Shown in pieces: positions 45,783-58,546 of a DNA stretch of 64,000 bases (the stretch's first letter is position 1; each line of letters starts with the position of its first letter). The notes beneath the pieces were generated by a model. The model was not told where the DNA came from, did no database searches, and saw nothing but the letters and a program-made list of their open reading frames with translations. Position numbers and translations under genes: made by a program. The DNA comes from Amblyornis subalaris (taxonomy: Eukaryota > Chordata > Aves > Passeriformes > Ptilonorhynchidae), in the NCBI GenBank assembly GCA_018881555.1, contig JACAXG010000008.1, positions 1,101,383 to 1,165,382 of the forward strand, given 5' to 3'.

Positions 45783-48700
45783 GTTTATATCTCAGAGTTA
45801 CTAATTTACTTACTGCATATTACACATATTATGTTCTATCTTAAAATATTACTTATCTTTATATTATTTTTAATTAAGTGCAAAATTTCTGGAGTTTGTT
45901 GTTGTTGTTCTGACCTTTCCAGAGCACTGAGCTTTGCCAGCAAGCCCAATAATTTGCCCGTGCTGCACAAAGGCAAACCTAACTGCAAAATAATATTTGT
46001 GACACCTATTTATAGCAGGTATAAAATCCCCCCAGGAAGCTGGTAAATCCCTGCTCTGTGCTCACGTATGAGGGGCCACAGCACTGCTTTCCCAGTGCAG
46101 GAGCAGGGCTTCATTATCCAACACTGGTGATGGATGCTGCTCCCAAGTAATCTCTCAGATAAATGATCCCTCCCCAGCTCATTTCCATAACTATTTTATC
46201 ACTGTGTGAATTAGTTCTTCACACTTCTGCAGAGTTACGTCTCCAACAGGAAGTTTTTTACAGAGTAATAGAAACATCCAGCAAATAAAAAACCATCTCA
46301 GCGAGCGCTCGGTATCTCCCAACAAGCCTCATGTCCTTCCCTTTCATCAATTAAAATATTGACATTGTTTCNTCAACTCCTTCACGACGTCAAAATCCAA
46401 ACCAGGAAACAAGGACCAAGCAGAAGGTAGGGATGTTTCCTAGGAAAAATACTGAGGGGTTATCCAAACAAAATCCAATCCAGATGTAAAATCTAGCTGT
46501 GCGAAAATCTTCCTTTGTCAATATCTACAGGAGTTTCCTAAAACATCTCTTCTTTTCAGAAAATAGCTTCCAACTAAATTAAAAAACAGCTTTAGAAATG
46601 GAGTTCAGAGGATTTGGAGACAAGAAAAACCTTTCGTTTCGAGGCAATCTGGGTGTGCTTAGATTGGTTCCTTCCATTCTGATCTGAGGAAGGTGTGAAA
46701 ATAGGCAGAGACGAGGACAAGATTTGACTGCTCTGGATGAAAGGATCAATTCCAGGCAAGTTTCTGTTTGTGCTCACTGTAAAAGCATTTCTTCGAGGGA
46801 ACAACATAAATCCAAATGTACTCTTGCACTGAATGAAGAACAGAACTAAAAGAAGGGTGGAGATTTGTTGATTGGGGTGGTCACACTCAGCCACAGAGGT
46901 CTCACAGCTCACCACTGGCACATATTTAAGGTGCTTTCTTCATCAAAGTATTTATATCTAAAACCAAAAATATGTAAACCCTTTTCTTAAGAAGGACAAA
47001 GTATGAGATCAGAGGAAAACCTGCTGTATGTAAAATTACAACCATTATTTAACTGCTCAAACATTTCAATATTCTTAATTTAAAAGTCATTCTTGCTAAA
47101 AAAGTTTTCCCATCCACAAGTTGGCCAATGCCATATATAAAAAATTGTCCTTCACAATTATTTTAAGCACCACAAACATTCACAGACCAGGTTTAAAGGA
47201 GTACCTACTGCTGGTGTTTATCTCGTGGAGTTCAGCAGCACAGGATGGAGAAAGGCATTGAGTTTCCAAGCCCAGCACTTCCAAGGAGTGGAATTGCCAG
47301 TTAATTTTCCATTTTCAGGGATTTCCAGCCGGCCCCACCCCGAGCAGCCCAGAGATGTCTCATGTTTTGCTCTGTGGCAGCCGGGACTGGTCCCAGGGAC
47401 GCCCCTGCTCCCGCAATTCCCTAAAGCTGATGCCAGGCAGGGGTGATGAGGGGTCCCGGGGCTGGGCACNGCTGGGCACAGCTGGACACGGCTGCAGGAG
47501 GATCCAAGGAGGAACCTCTGGCATATGGGCATTAACAATCTCCAGCGGGAGGTGTTCTAAATGTTCGGCGATGGCGCTGCAGGGCAATGCGAGCTCATGA
47601 ACCACCACCCGCCCCCTCCCTGCATTTTCCACCTGTGCTCTGTGACGAACCAAGCCCCGCCAGTACCTCCCTTCCCAAGGCTCTGCTGCCAGGAGCGTGC
47701 CTTGGAGAGGAGGAACGCTGGCATCCAGCCCAGCTCCCAGNTGAGGCCATCCCAGCGTGGGGAGCGGCACAGCCCAGGAGGAAGTGAGGCCTGGGATGTT
47801 CAGCTCCAGTTTATCCCTGCCTTTGTGGTTGCCATGACACCGGAGCACCCAGCGCTGCCTCCTCTCCATGGCTGGAAGTGCAGCTCTCCCGCTCGAGCAC
47901 ACACACGGCTCCCTCCTTATCCCACAGGGAATGCTGGCAGCGCTTCCCACGGCTGTCATGGACTCACCCCGAAGTGTTCCTGCTCTTTCCGTGAGCGCTG
48001 ACGCCTTGCGTGCTTTGGATAATTATTATTGCTCCTACAGAGTGTGTGCACAGAGACACAGCACTCACCGGGATGGAAAAAACAGGGAATGTAGCCTCGG
48101 AATCACTGGATTCCCAACGAGGTGACTTTGCTCCTGCATAAAATCACAGAACTCTGTGTCAGCACCCCAGGAGTTCAGGGGGACACAGAGCTCCTCCAGA
48201 CTCCTCCTTGCTGGCAAACGAGGCTGTGCTGTAATGATGGAGCCGTTCACATTTCTGTCAAGCTGGTGCCAAAATGTCCTCATAACTTTTTAAAAAGCTT
48301 GGTGAAATTTGTATGAACTGTAGGGAATTGCCACCTCTCATAAATCAAGGTTCTGGTTGAAAACAAATGTTTTCCTCCATAACCTGAGACCCTGTTCCCG
48401 CTGTTCTGTGCTTGTTCCTCAGCCTGGGGACGAGCTGAGTCTCCACTGAGGTGTCTTTCAAGCCTCAGTGCTCCCACATAATCTTTGATTTCTCTTCAGA
48501 TAGATTTTCCCTTTAAATAGAAAATATTTCTGTTTCAGCATTACCTGTCGTGCAGGTGGAGCTCAGCCTCTCTGACTCCCTGGGGTTTGTCTCCTGCACC
48601 TCTCTGAGCAAGGACACCTCTGGCTGTGCCACGAGGGAAGAAGGACCCAGCAGCTTCTGTCATCTTCCACTTCTCCTTGAAGGATTTTCTTGCCTTTGGA

Positions 48701-49183
48701 ATGTTCTGTCTGAAACCATGCCAAAAGGAACAGAATTCCTCAAATTCAATTTGTTATTTCTTGAACAACAGAAGAAAACATAATATTCTTGGGTTTATAA
48801 TATGCAAAATATGCTTGGGTTTATTATTTGAAAAACTCAGACAGCTTTGCCTTTGGAGATTAGGGAGAGCAGAAATAACATTCCCTANGCAGAAATAACA
48901 TTCCCTATGCAGAAATAACATTCCCTATGCAGAAATAAAAGTGGTTTTCTGAGCAACATCCACAAATGCTGTCCAAGGTGTTCCACTGTTTCTGTCCATG
49001 GCTGGGAGCAGCACATCCCTGCACCAGCCCTGTCAGGACATGGATGTGAAAAGCAGATCAAAGCCCATGGGAAGCTGCCCCAATTTCCCTTTGTTCCCTG
49101 TNCACCATCCCAGGGACCTGGGGCAGCTCTTTCCTGAAACCTGGATGATCTGATTTGCCCATTCCTTAAAAACCTGGACCATG
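45783..49183. other. Upstream intergenic single-copy DNA, no gene seen
   Basis: AT-rich at 45790-45900 and 46920-47160, GC-richer at 47330-47960. A 199-codon minus frame at 47360-47959 contains N and has no recognised homology. Confidence 0.55.
48869..48939. repeat. 20-bp tandem repeat, about 3.6 copies
   Basis: GCAGAAATAACATTCCCTAT repeated at 48869, 48889, 48909 and 48929 (last partial). One N replaces the final T of copy 1. Copies are otherwise identical, so the array is recent. Confidence 0.96.
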
Positions 49184-49268
49184 GACGGTGTCCCTGGCCA
49201 TGGCAGGGGTGGAANNGGTTGGTCTCTAAGGTCCCTCCCAACGCAAACCNCTCCAGGATTCTGTGACA
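49184..49268 (+). repeat. CR1 LINE 3' fragment
   Basis: GGTGTCCCTGGCCATGGCAG, AGGTCCCTCCCAACGCAAAC and AGGATTCTGTGAC, with N at three places. Confidence 0.87.
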
Positions 49269-50013
49269 CAGTGCCCAGGAAAGCCCCATCAGTCCCGGCT
49301 GCCAGGATAGGATGGGAAATGCTCCATCCCAGGGGTCTGGGGCTCAGTCAGGTTTGTGGAGGAGGAATCCAGGAGCACCCAGAGAAGCTGTGCTAATGTA
49401 ACACCCAGTGCACCCAGGTTCACCCTGCATTTCAGGCTTTGTCCCCAGTAATGTAACACCCAGTGCACCCAGGTTCACCCTGCATTTCAGGCTTTGTTCC
49501 CAGCTCCCAGGTTCCCTTCCCAGCTCCAAACAGGCCCCTCAGGAGAACCTCTGCTCCCTGCATGGATGTGCAATAAATGCTCAGACACACATTTAGGCCA
49601 ACCCTAAAATCCTCTTAAAGCCATCAACACAACAAATGAAGCAGCAGCACTCCACAGGCTGCTGGACTCTTCCCTCAGCCTTCACACTCAGCCAAGAACT
49701 CCCACAGAAACNTTTTTATATCTCAAGACTACTTGAGACGAACCTAAGTACTGCACTTTCACTGCCAAATTTAATTTCTTCGTGGAGCTCTCAGCTCACT
49801 GAGAAGCCTGCCAGGCTGCTGAGGAGCGAGTGCTCCTGAGGCCACTGCCTGGCCGCTCCCACGGAGGCACAGCCAGCCCGGCCAGCCCCGCACCCCTGCC
49901 CTGCTGGGCTGGCCATTCCTCCGCGTTCAGAGAGCAGCTCAACAGCTCAGGCGCAGCTTCTGTAGTGGCTGCAGAGTCCCCCCCTGCACAGAGCACACGG
50001 GGACCCTCTGCAG
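49269..50013. other. Upstream intergenic DNA with a local tandem duplication
   Basis: Holds the 55-bp duplication listed separately. GC-richer at 49800-50010. No gene was recognised. Confidence 0.55.
49394..49503. repeat. 55-bp tandem duplication
   Basis: Two adjacent 55-bp copies starting TAATGTAACACCCAGTGCAC, at 49394 and 49449, differing by a single C/T near the end (TTTGTCCCCAG versus TTTGTTCCCAG). Near identity indicates a recent event. Confidence 0.97.
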
Positions 50014-50437
50014 TCACAGAATCCCAGAATTANTGAGGTTGGAAAAGCCCTCCCAGACCGTCGAGTCCAACCTGTGCCCCATCCCCGCCTCGTCCCCAGC
50101 CCAGAGCACTGAGTGCCACGTGCAGCCCTTCCTTGGACACCTCCAGGGATGGGCACTCCAAACCTCNCTGGGCAGCTCCNGCCAATCCCTGACCATGGAG
50201 AAATTCCTCCTGATGNCCAACCTGACTCTCCCTTGGCACAGCTCGAGGCTGTTTCCTCTCATCCTGTCCCTTGTTTCCCGGGAGAAGAGGGCTCCCACCT
50301 GGCTACAACCTCCTCTCACACAGTTGTAAAGAAATAGAAGGTCCCCCAAGCCCCTTTTCCCCCAGGCTGAGCCCCCCAGCTCCCTCAGGGCTCCCCCATG
50401 GGTGGCTGTGCAGACCCTCCCCAGGCAGCTCAGCACG
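50014..50437 (-). repeat. CR1 LINE 3' fragment
   Basis: Antisense: TCACAGAATCCCAGAATT, GGTTGGAAAAGCCCTCCCAG, GAGTCCAACCTGTGCCCCAT, GAAATTCCTCCTGATG, CACCTGGCTACAACCTCCTC and CTGAGCCCCCCAGCTCCCTC. About 420 bp, the second longest copy. Confidence 0.93.
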
Positions 50438-51600
50438 TTGGGCGCACAGGATGGGGAGAGGGCAGGTCCTGGGGGTGTTTACATCGTTTGTCGTGATAAA
50501 AACCTTCCCCAGAACGGAGAGCGAGGGCAGAAACAGAGNTGGTGCAGCACCAGAGTAAACTGGAGAAACAAAATTAGAAACAATCTGTGTTTCAAAAATG
50601 TGGTCAACAGAATGCATCACCATGACAATTCTTGCTAGAAGCAACAAGAGAGGCTTCCTGGCAGTGCTGAAGGAGGGCTCGTTCAGGAGTGGAGATTCAT
50701 CAAAATGCAATTTACAGCACCAAAAAAATATATCTGTAGTGGCATTTCATTGACTTTTATTCTTAAAATGTGAGAACTAGACTGAAGAAGCATTACCTTA
50801 CACTGAATTCTGTGAAAATCCTGATCCTGACTGAAAATCAGAGACATCTTTAGCATGTTCCTTAGTGGTTGCATTACAGACAAAGCTAAAATAAGGATCA
50901 AAGATTTATATCACGGATATAAAATAAAATCAAATGAGAGTCTTGTATTAAGGCTCACAGAGGCGGGCTTTAAATTATAAATATGACTCTAAAAGGAAAT
51001 CTAAAGAAAGGATTAAAATACCTAAGCACACTGAAAAATAATTTTTTGTAAAGGTCATCAACAGGGCTAAAGTATGTCGAATATGTAGCGACAAATGACA
51101 GCATAACTTCTATGGGGGGTGATGATCTCCTCAGCTAACGAGGCAAGCAGAGCATTCTCCGGTTCTCCCTGCACCGAGGCTGCTCACGGCCGGCAGGGCA
51201 GGGCACAAAGGCTTGCTCAGGGCACCTTGTCCCCGGGGAGTACCTGCGTGGAGGCTGGCACAGCCCACATCTCCAGCCCCTCCTTCTGCCCTCCCGAGGG
51301 CCACCACGTCCCAGCTCCGAGACAGAAGCAGAACCTGCTGCAATTTTAATGATGGCTTTTGCAAAACATCACGTTGAGGAGGTTGGACGTCCCTGCCCCC
51401 CAGCTGCCCTCCCTGGCTCGCTGGGTGAAGATCCAGAGCCCGCGCACATGGATTGTTTGGATTTGGGGCGGCCGAGAGACGGTCAGAGCTCTCCCGAGAG
51501 ATGAGGTCCTACAGAAGTGTTCATTTGCATGGTGGTGGGAGGAGGCTGCACTGAAAAGGGAGGAAATAAGGTACAAATCTGCCTGGAGAGAAGGGCAAGG
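50438..51600. other. Upstream intergenic single-copy DNA, no gene seen
   Basis: AT-rich at 50700-51110, then GC-richer to 51480. Nothing recognised. Confidence 0.6.
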
Positions 51601-51765
51601 AGCCCAGAGCAGCTGTGGCTGCCCCATCCCTGCAAGTGTCCCAGGCTGAGCTGGACGGGGCTTGGAGCAGCCTGGGATAGCGGAAGGTGTCCCCACGGCA
51701 GGGGTGGCACTGGATGGGCTTTGGGGTCCCTCCCAACCCAAACCATCCTGGGAATGTGTGACCAT
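51601..51765 (+). repeat. CR1 LINE 3' fragment
   Basis: Sense: AGCAGCTGTGGCTGCCCCAT, GGGCTTGGAGCAGCCTGGGA, AGGTGTCCCCACGGCAGG and TCCCTCCCAACCCAAACCAT. Confidence 0.93.
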
Positions 51766-52920
51766 AAAAAACCCCAAGGAAACACAGGAATGTTTTGATG
51801 ACAAACGAAATAAAGAACAAGGATGGCTGGGGGTGGTGGGCGGATGGAAATCACCTCCCCCACCTCTGAGGCTTCACCCAGCAGCTCCGCCTCAGGGGTT
51901 ACTATTTACTACATTTGAGGGAGCTCAGGCACTGAGGATAAATTTCCTCTCTTAAGACCATAAATCTCTGCGAGTGTGACTGAACTCTCAGCATGGTATA
52001 TGTGTGTGGCTGGGGCTGACCTTGAGCTGGGGAAAAGTTTGTTAAAAAACTTCTCCTTTTGAAAAAAATGCCATTTCAGGCTGACAAATGCTGCACAGCT
52101 GTCCATCAATTGCCACAAATTGTCTTAATTTTTTAGTGCCTGAGTAACATTTCTTTCTCATCAAAATACTTCATGTCAAATATCTCATTTTGACTGTTAT
52201 TCTGTGTTAAAAACCAGTAAATTACTTAGCAACTAAAATGAGGTATCTAATAGGAGGTCAAATTGGCTACTTTGTTGATTCTGGGATGAAATGACAACTC
52301 TTTTATCATTTTTGCTTTAAACAAAGCTTGTTTTTTTTTTCTTTTTCCCCAGGCAATTTCGAATTGCCAGGGAATAAAATAAATATATTACCCCCAGGTA
52401 GGTACTGTATAAGTAATATATGGTAGAGTTATAATAGAACACTGAAAAACTCCATTACGCTCCTGTTCCTGTGTCAGAGGCAGGACTGGTTGGAGCAGCA
52501 CTTGTATATCTCTGTGATATCTAATTCCCAGAGAAAACCCCCCAGCATGGAGAGCACAGCCAGCTGCAGGCAAACAGGATCATCAAACACTGCCAGGAAC
52601 AGACTATGCACGGGACTGGAAAAAAGAGGAGAAATAGGAAAAGAGACAATGTCTACAATAGTCATAATTCATAATAAAGTGGTTTCACTTTAATGACAGT
52701 CGAGCTCCTTGAAGTGCAGCATGCAAANGGGGTCAGCCCCCTCTGGCAGTGGGGATGAGCTCAGGGGGACCAAGGAGTCTCTCACCTTGGGGTTTCAGGG
52801 GAACTCCCCCACTGGAGGCATCCTGGCCAAGCACTCAGCTCTTCCTGACACTGTGACTTGATGTTGTGCCTGTAATCCCACGGAAAACTTGTCCTGCTAG
52901 AGGAAAACCACAACACACAT
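51766..52920. other. Upstream intergenic AT-rich DNA, no gene seen
   Basis: AT-rich, especially 52130-52450, with a T run near 52331. Nothing recognised. Confidence 0.6.
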
Positions 52921-53220
52921 CATGGAATCACTGAGGTTGGAAAAGACATCCAAGATAATCAAGTCCAAGCTGAGCCCAATCCCCACCTTGTCCCCAGCCC
53001 AGAGCACTGAGTGCCANGTCCAGCCTTTCCTTGGACGCCTCCAGGGATGGGCACTCCAAACCTCGCTGGGCAGCCCCTTCCTGTGTTNANCNNNNNTTTT
53101 TGTGAANAAATTTGTCCTAATATCCAACCTGGACCACCCCTGGTGCATCTTGAGGCCACTTCCACTTGTCCTATCACTATTCAGCTGCCTGCGAGAAGAG
53201 GCCGACCCCTGGCAGGCTGG
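52921..53220 (-). repeat. CR1 LINE 3' fragment with an N run
   Basis: Antisense: ATGGAATCACTGAGGTTGGA, AGTCCAAGCTGAGCCCAATC, CTTTCCTTGGACGCCTCCAG, CCTAATATCCAACCTGGACC and GAGAAGAGGCCGACCCCTGG. A cluster of N at about 53088-53107 interrupts it. Confidence 0.92.
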
Positions 53221-53719
53221 GAGCAGCCTTGGGGGTGTTCCCCGGAGCAGCGAGGTCACTGCCCCTCCCCACAGAGGAAGATGCCCTGATCCCAGCAGGG
53301 CCGGCAGCCAGGGGGGTGCCCTTGCTCTGGTGTTGGCAGGGGAAGAGCTGGATTATATCTGAAGCAATCAGAGCTTTGGCACTAATTACCCAACTATGAC
53401 ATATTGTACGTTCCTACAACATCTTCACTCTCGAATTACCCAAACCTGCTTTGTGAGCTCCATCCTCGGTGCCTGCAGCTCGTGGTGCCGCGAAGGGAAG
53501 GAGCGTCACAGAGCCACACGAGGTGCGGATTTGTGTTTGTCTCACAAACCACTTCTCTGGGGCACGGAAAGGAAAATCCAGCTGTTCCCACGAGGACCGT
53601 GAGGACGGTGACGGTGTGAGGGTGTGGGAGGGAGGGAAAAGGAGCTGGGGTTGTGAACCCCCCTCCAGAGCTGAGCATCCCCGGCCTCCCCAGGGCTGGT
53701 GGCCCGTAGGAACGGGGAC
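53221..53719. other. Upstream flank of orphan CpG island, no gene seen
   Basis: Intermediate GC with CpG rising rightward from about 53460. No exon recognised. Confidence 0.55.
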
Positions 53720-54130
53720 TGGGGACCCCATGCGGGGCTCGCGGCCAGCCCTCTCTCCCCAGTGACTCATTTCCCCGAGCGCCTCGGCCCGGCGGGGCCG
53801 CGCTGGGAAGAAGGCGCTGCCGGAGCGCTCGCCGCGCAGGGCTCGGTGCCCGCCGGCGTCAGCCCGGCCCCCGGCGGCCCCGGCGGGCTGCGCTGCCCCG
53901 CACCTCCCGGCAGCAGGCGGCCGGACCCCGCGGTGACTCAGAGCGTGACGAGCGCCGCACTCCTCCCTCCCTGCCTGCCTGCCTGCCTCCCGCCCCGGCA
54001 CGGAGCCGCAGCCGCGGAGCGGGCACCGCGCCCCCCGCGCTGTCTGTGGGCGCCCAGAGCGAAAAACACGCTCCTGCCACAGCCCGAAATAACAGACCCG
54101 CGAGCGGCGTGGAGAACACCGGCTGACTGC
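53720..54130. promoter_or_regulatory. Orphan CpG island with two AP-1 motifs
   Basis: About 400 bp of very high GC and CpG density, about 33 kb upstream of GRM7 and far above the local background. It holds TGACTCA at 53763-53769 and 53934-53940 (perfect AP-1 sites), and (CCTG)4 at 53969-53984. Open frames occur on both strands (53414-54001 minus, 53699-54142 plus) but resemble no protein I know and reflect composition. It could be the promoter of an unannotated transcript, a distal GRM7 promoter, or an enhancer-type island. Edges are by eye. Confidence 0.72.
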
Positions 54131-56599
54131 ACGCAGGCGTGAGGGGATGTTAATGCAGACAGTGACACCTCCAGTTTCTGGGCTGCCTGGAGCTGCCGGC
54201 CTGGCCCTTGGGCACCTGCTTCCCGGCCTGTCCCGGCCTGAGCAGAGGGTGGCGAGGGCAGGGGACGCGCTGCAAACACGAGCAGCACCAAAAAACCACG
54301 GACGGGCCGAATTCTGGTCCAGCTTTGAAGCCAGTCTGGCGAAGTGCTCTGGGAGAAGACAGGAACACCGGGAAATTTTGAAACGTTTTCATTTTTCGGG
54401 AATTTATAAATCTGTGAAAAGCTCATTGGTGCATTTTCAACAGCTTTGGCTTTCTAGTGTTTATTTAAAGTAGTAACTCTTCAGAGTATTTTACAGGATG
54501 TTCAGCCCTTCGAGTGAAACCGTACAGCAGCAATTATAAAATGCAAAGGGCAACAGTGCTCAAATGAGAGACCTCAGACGCAGAGAGGTTTGAGCTTCTC
54601 TAAACCTCATTTGTAAGCAGGGATAAAATGGAAGAGTAAATGGAAGAACCTGATAGCTTCATGTCAGAAAAGACATGAACCGTGACACAGCAATGTCAGC
54701 CAAAGGAAAATGAGCTGTTAAAACACCTGGAGTGGAACAACACACGCTTTCTGAAGCGGCAGATTAAAAAAACCCTGATAATGGGTCACGAATGATGAAA
54801 TTTATGCCTTGTTTCTGCTGTGCACTGGGACTTCCACTCTCAAATTTCCAGTCAGAACAGATTAGATTGCCTCCAAATGAAAGTGTCAAGGTAAAACCCA
54901 GCAAGTGTAGTTCAACAGCTCTGTGAAAACATTGGCAGCGAGGGAAACAAGAAAACAAACGTCATTCTGCTCCCTGCACCTGGAGAACAAGACTTGAACA
55001 GAGGCAGCAGAAATGTGATAAAAACCTGGGCCCTGTAGCAACGGGCTGGAAGGAGGCCTTAAGTGCCTGTCAGAAGATTTTAAGTAAGATTTTTTGGAAC
55101 TAAACCATGATTCAGCTTTTCTAATATCGCATAAAACTAAAAATCGAAAAAAAGGTGAGGTTTTTTTNATTGACCTTCAGGAGGGAAAAGAACCCTCTTG
55201 ATGGCTGGTGGCCATCGAGGCTGCCCAGAACAAGCAGTTCCAGCTCGGCTGATTACGGAGCAAACCACTTTCCCAGCCATTTTTTTCCTCCCGCTTCAAG
55301 CCATGCCTCAGCACAATTTAACAGTTTCCAATTCAGCAACTGAAATAACTCAAAGGTCTTTATTTTTGTGGGGTGAGGAGGGCAAGCGACAGCCCAGGAG
55401 CGTTGGAGCTGCGAGGGCTCCNTCGCATTTGTCTGGCACAGGATGTGTCTCGGCACTGCCNGCGCGCCCACGGGGCCACTCCCAGGGCTCCTGGGATGGA
55501 GGGGGAGAGCTGCACTGCCTGGAAATATCCTGGTGAAGGACCACGGGGAAGAGAAAAACTCATTTTCCTTCTGACCCCGAATGAGTTCCCGCAAAAAGAG
55601 CCCAGTCGTGGGTTAATTATTTCTCCGGGATTGAAGGGAGCAGGGGACGGATCGCACCACGAGTGACCCTGCAACGGCCTCCTCTTCCCTCAAANCTTAA
55701 TGCAGCTTTTTGGAACTCTTATCAATTGAAACAAGAGATCTTCCTCGGATCATAAACTCTGAGGGGAATCAGTAAATCCTGCTATTTTATGGTGCTGACC
55801 TTTAGACCACCATCTGTCTCTTGGCTCTTCAGTTTATAGATGAGAAAATACCACGAGGTGTTGGAGCGCCCGAGCTGCTCCTTCCCACCAACAGACACAG
55901 ACCTTCAACCCTTTATCACTGATGTGGAAGTTACATTTTTATTGAGCTGAAGCCGTGGATAAGGAAAAAAACCTGCTCATTTATAACCCACTTTTAGTCG
56001 GTGCCAGCGAAAAAGATTTTTTATTTGCTTACATCATCTACTGCTAAAGTCGTATTTTCTCTGTTAAGTCTATGTTTTGAAAAGTCCTTGGCATTTTAAT
56101 TGGCTCAATATTTCAATCCTCTGTCAAAAAAGAGGCTTGCTCAGAAAACACCACCTGATTCCTCTGTGGATCCCTGTTTGTCAGAGCCCCCTGAGTGCTG
56201 CCCTGCTCGTGCAGGTTTGCAGTGCCCTGGCTGCAGTCATTACCCAAACTTGTACCTCTGGAAGAGCCTGGCAAACCCAGTCAGCTCCAGCAGCATCGAC
56301 CAGCACCACTCTGCCCGTGGGCAACCGGCTCAGGATTAGGGATTCCAGACCAAGCTTTTCATTTCTTCTCCTCAACCAAAGAGCGACGAAGAATGAGCCA
56401 GGNAAAAAAAAAGCTACAAGTGGCTGGAGGTCTGCAGAGCTGGAAGGGAAGATTTCTTGTGGGAGCTGCAGTTAAAAATGTTACCTTTGGTCTCCAGTCT
56501 CTCCTTTTCCTCCGTCCTTCTTCTCACAGCTCGAATCAGAAGGTTGGGATTGTTCTCCCTTGGAGCTGGGGCTGCCTGGAGAGCTGTGAGGAGACACAA
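54131..56599. other. Upstream intergenic single-copy DNA, no gene seen
   Basis: GC falls quickly after 54330. AT-rich at 54370-55170, with a CpG-containing patch near 55380-55660. No exon was recognised. Confidence 0.55.
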
Positions 56600-56825
56600 T
56601 GGGAGGTTCAGGTTGGAAAAGCCCTTGGAGTCCAACCCTTCCCCAGCCCTGCCAAGGCCACCACTGGCCCCTGTCCCCAAGTGCCACATCCACATGGCTT
56701 TTAAACCCCTCCAGGGATGGGGACTCCACCCCTGCCCTGGGCAGAAGGGACCCACAAGGATCGAGTCCAACTCCTGGCTCTGCACAGGGCAACCCCAAAA
56801 ATCCCACCCAGTGTCCAAAGGTGCT
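56600..56825 (-). repeat. Two abutting CR1-type fragments
   Basis: First part (56600-56743): CAGGTTGGAAAAGCCCTTGG, AAGGCCACCACTGGCCCCTG, AAGTGCCACATCCACATGGC. Second part (56744-56825): AAGGGACCCACAAGGATCGA, GTCCAACTCCTGGCTCTGCA, ATCCCACCCAGTG. The words belong to different CR1 subfamilies, both antisense. Confidence 0.82.
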
Positions 56826-58546
56826 GCCTNCAGCGTATGGATCACATGCCAGGTGGGACTGCCTCGTACAAGGAGATGCTCGCAAGCAACAATTATTTCT
56901 ATTTAATTTAGTGGAAGTAATAACAACCCCGTTTTTCTCTCAGCACTTCCCAGAGCTGCTTCCAGGCATCATTACCTGAGGGCTGGGATGAGGCCAACAA
57001 CCCACCCCCCAGAAAAGGCAGCACCCTGCAAGAAACACTCCTGTTTTCAGCTCCCAAGGATTTAGACAGATTGCAAATTCCTGCTACATTTCAGCCATTT
57101 TGCATTATGCAACCCCCAGTGTGCATTTTTATTTTCTCCCAGTATCCTATGCAGGTTGGAACTATTAGGATCTGCCAAAGCTTACCCATTTTCAGATGTC
57201 TCAGGAGAAAATGAGGAAGGCTGGGTTTTTTTTTTTTATACCAGCAAATAACAGTTTGCTTGCTTCAGTAAGTTAGAGGTTAATGGCTCTGCATGAGGAA
57301 ACAAGGATAATGGCCAGTTCTGAGCAAGATTCAGTTTCGAGCTGCTTGAAAACTGAAAAGAAGGTCAGCACGCCCAGCCAGGTTCCTCTGTGCTTTTGTT
57401 TTATTCAGCTTTGCAAATCAGAGCTCTCTTCATTGCCTCAGTCTCTGGTGTGAGAGCAAAAAAAATGAAGTTGCGAGGCTGAAATGTGATGTTATTATGT
57501 TCCCCATCTTATTATCTAAATTGCTGTGCCAGGAGCGGATTCAGCCCGGAAGCCTCTCTTGATCTACAGCTCTGGGACCGGGGCTGCTGGGCTTTCCAAG
57601 CCCTGGTGTGTGTACACGGGGCTGGAATCCTTTGGAAATNTGTTTACAAGCTGTCCAGCGTAATTGAGAAGGATTTTTGTTGTGCCTTCGAGGTCACACA
57701 CATCCAAAGGCGAAACTTGCTGCAGCAGCTCTTTGGAAAGGATCAAGGAGGGAGAACAATTACTCGTGGACTGGGGATCAGGAAGGGGGAATCCCCAGAG
57801 AGCTTTAAAGAGCTCAGAAATAATGTAAATGATGCCCTAAGAACAGGGTGAGTCAGGAGAGGAGAACCTGGGAAGAAAATTAATGAAATTGGAACAAATT
57901 GCATATTGAACAAATTTGTAATCCCAACAACTTCCTTTACCTTTTTTTGCCCTCCCTTACCTATGAATTCCAACCGGGAGCGGGGCCAGGGCCCTGCCAC
58001 CACCTGCTCTGTCCTGACCCACGAGTGCCACAGGAGAGGGAAAGCCGGTTCTGCGTTCTCCAGGGCTTTAANGTGCAGGAATTCCAGGCACAGCCTGAGC
58101 TCCAGCGTTTAAAACCCCTCAGCCGGTGTCTCCTCCCCGGAGCTGTGCAGCGACAGAGGAGGCGGAGAGGTCAGGGACAAAGAGGGGCAATTAACAGGAT
58201 ATCATTCCATAAGCACATCGGTGAGAAAGGAAGACTGAGAAAGGAGCGGGAAAGCCATTAGCCAAGGAAGTTGAGTGTTTAATAAGCTTTCCTTGCTTCG
58301 ATCCTCGTGAAAAGGCTAACTGAGAGCAGATGGTCGGCACAATAATGCTCTAACAAAGAGGGAAGTTTATAATCTCCTACAAAGGCATTGGGGAGAGTGC
58401 CTGGCTAATTTAGATGTTTGCAAATTGGTTATGCTGATGAACTTTATCTTTGCATACTTAAAGGACTGTCTGAATCAATATCAGAATTTTAACTGTTCTC
58501 AGGAAAGGCTGAAGAGGGAAAGACGGGGGAAAAGTACCCACGAATT
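56826..58546. other. Upstream intergenic single-copy DNA, no gene seen
   Basis: Mixed composition, AT-rich at 57070-57250. Nothing recognised. Confidence 0.6.

Noticed and set aside
47360..47959. 199-codon minus-strand frame
   Set aside because: Contains N, has no homology and lies in a GC-richer intergenic patch.
53414..54142. Coding exon in the orphan CpG island
   Set aside because: Frames are Arg/Ala/Pro-rich on both strands, as expected for CpG islands, with no recognisable motif.
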